The translations under genes and the position numbers were made by a program. Shown here piece by piece: positions 5,560 through 5,613 of a DNA stretch of 5,613 nucleotides; the first letter of the stretch is position 1, and each line of letters opens with the position of its first letter. The notes under the pieces are model-generated. The model worked only from the letters and a program-made list of their open reading frames with translations, searched no databases and was not told the DNA's origin. Source of the DNA: Bathymodiolus azoricus thioautotrophic gill symbiont (lineage in GTDB: Bacteria; Pseudomonadota; Gammaproteobacteria; PS1; Pseudothioglobaceae); the NCBI RefSeq assembly GCF_001298715.1, contig NZ_CDSC02000413.1, positions 1 to 5,613 on the forward strand, in the 5' to 3' direction.

Positions 5560-5588
5560 TAGACAAATCAACCAACTTTTGTTAAAAT
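5560..5588 (+). promoter_or_regulatory. Strong outward-facing sigma-70 promoter at the right edge
   Basis: TAGACA (5560-5565, 5 of 6) and TAAAAT (5583-5588, 5 of 6) are separated by an ideal 17 bp and the -10 carries a TGt extension (5580-5582). The start would be near 5595, after a short C-rich stretch (ACCCC), so the transcript runs off the window within about 20 bases. It is divergent from 6S RNA. What it drives cannot be seen. The 171 bases between 6S and the window end hold no supported protein gene. Confidence 0.6.
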
Positions 5589-5613
5589 ACCCCTTATTCC
5601 TTGGTCGTTTTGC

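Noticed and set aside
1..5613. Search for CRISPR arrays, insertion sequences, phage genes, toxin-antitoxin pairs or tRNAs
   Set aside because: I saw no spaced direct repeats, transposase or integrase motifs, or tRNA landmarks; the RnfH homologue lacks an adjacent ratA, so no RatAB pair is claimed.

Overview
This window looks like ordinary chromosome from a low-GC gammaproteobacterium. The support is an RnfH-type small protein, a PmbA/TldE homologue, a UbiH/UbiI-family ubiquinone hydroxylase, a CorC-like CBS protein, and a 6S RNA gene directly upstream of a 5-formyltetrahydrofolate cyclo-ligase gene (the ssrS-ygfA arrangement known from Gammaproteobacteria). The AT-rich base use and protein sequences are compatible with the SUP05/Thioglobus and mussel-symbiont group. 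That placement is an impression, not something proven here.

Layout. Positions 1-90 are a leader with a likely promoter and a good Shine-Dalgarno site. hisA (91-825) and rnfH (822-1118) overlap by ATGA and are probably one transcript. A 40-base gap follows with a likely promoter, overlapping palindromes and a five-codon reading frame that abuts corC (1159-1989). A 182-base G-poor spacer (1990-2171) follows, ending in a TATAAT box six bases before pmbA. pmbA (2172-3491) and the ubiquinone hydroxylase gene (3491-4654) overlap by one base and are probably co-transcribed. On the minus strand the cyclo-ligase gene (4648-5199) converges on the hydroxylase gene and overlaps it by 7 bases. Upstream of it, also on the minus strand, lie its own promoter, a strong intrinsic terminator and the 6S RNA gene (about 5268-5441). 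The right end carries a near-consensus sigma-70 promoter pointing out of the window (+ strand, 5560-5588).

How the genes relate. The proteins are housekeeping: histidine synthesis (HisA), a ubiquitin-fold protein of unclear role (RnfH), a CBS-domain protein (CorC-like), peptide processing (PmbA), quinone synthesis (Ubi) and one-carbon folate repair (cyclo-ligase). I see no new multi-gene system, phage, insertion sequence or CRISPR array. The most interesting signals are regulatory: the 6S RNA with a recognisable product-RNA start, an alternative hairpin at the 6S 3' end, and a cyclo-ligase promoter folded into the 6S terminator that would give a leaderless mRNA. pmbA has a similar leaderless geometry and corC a related near-leaderless one. 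The spacer before pmbA has anomalous composition.
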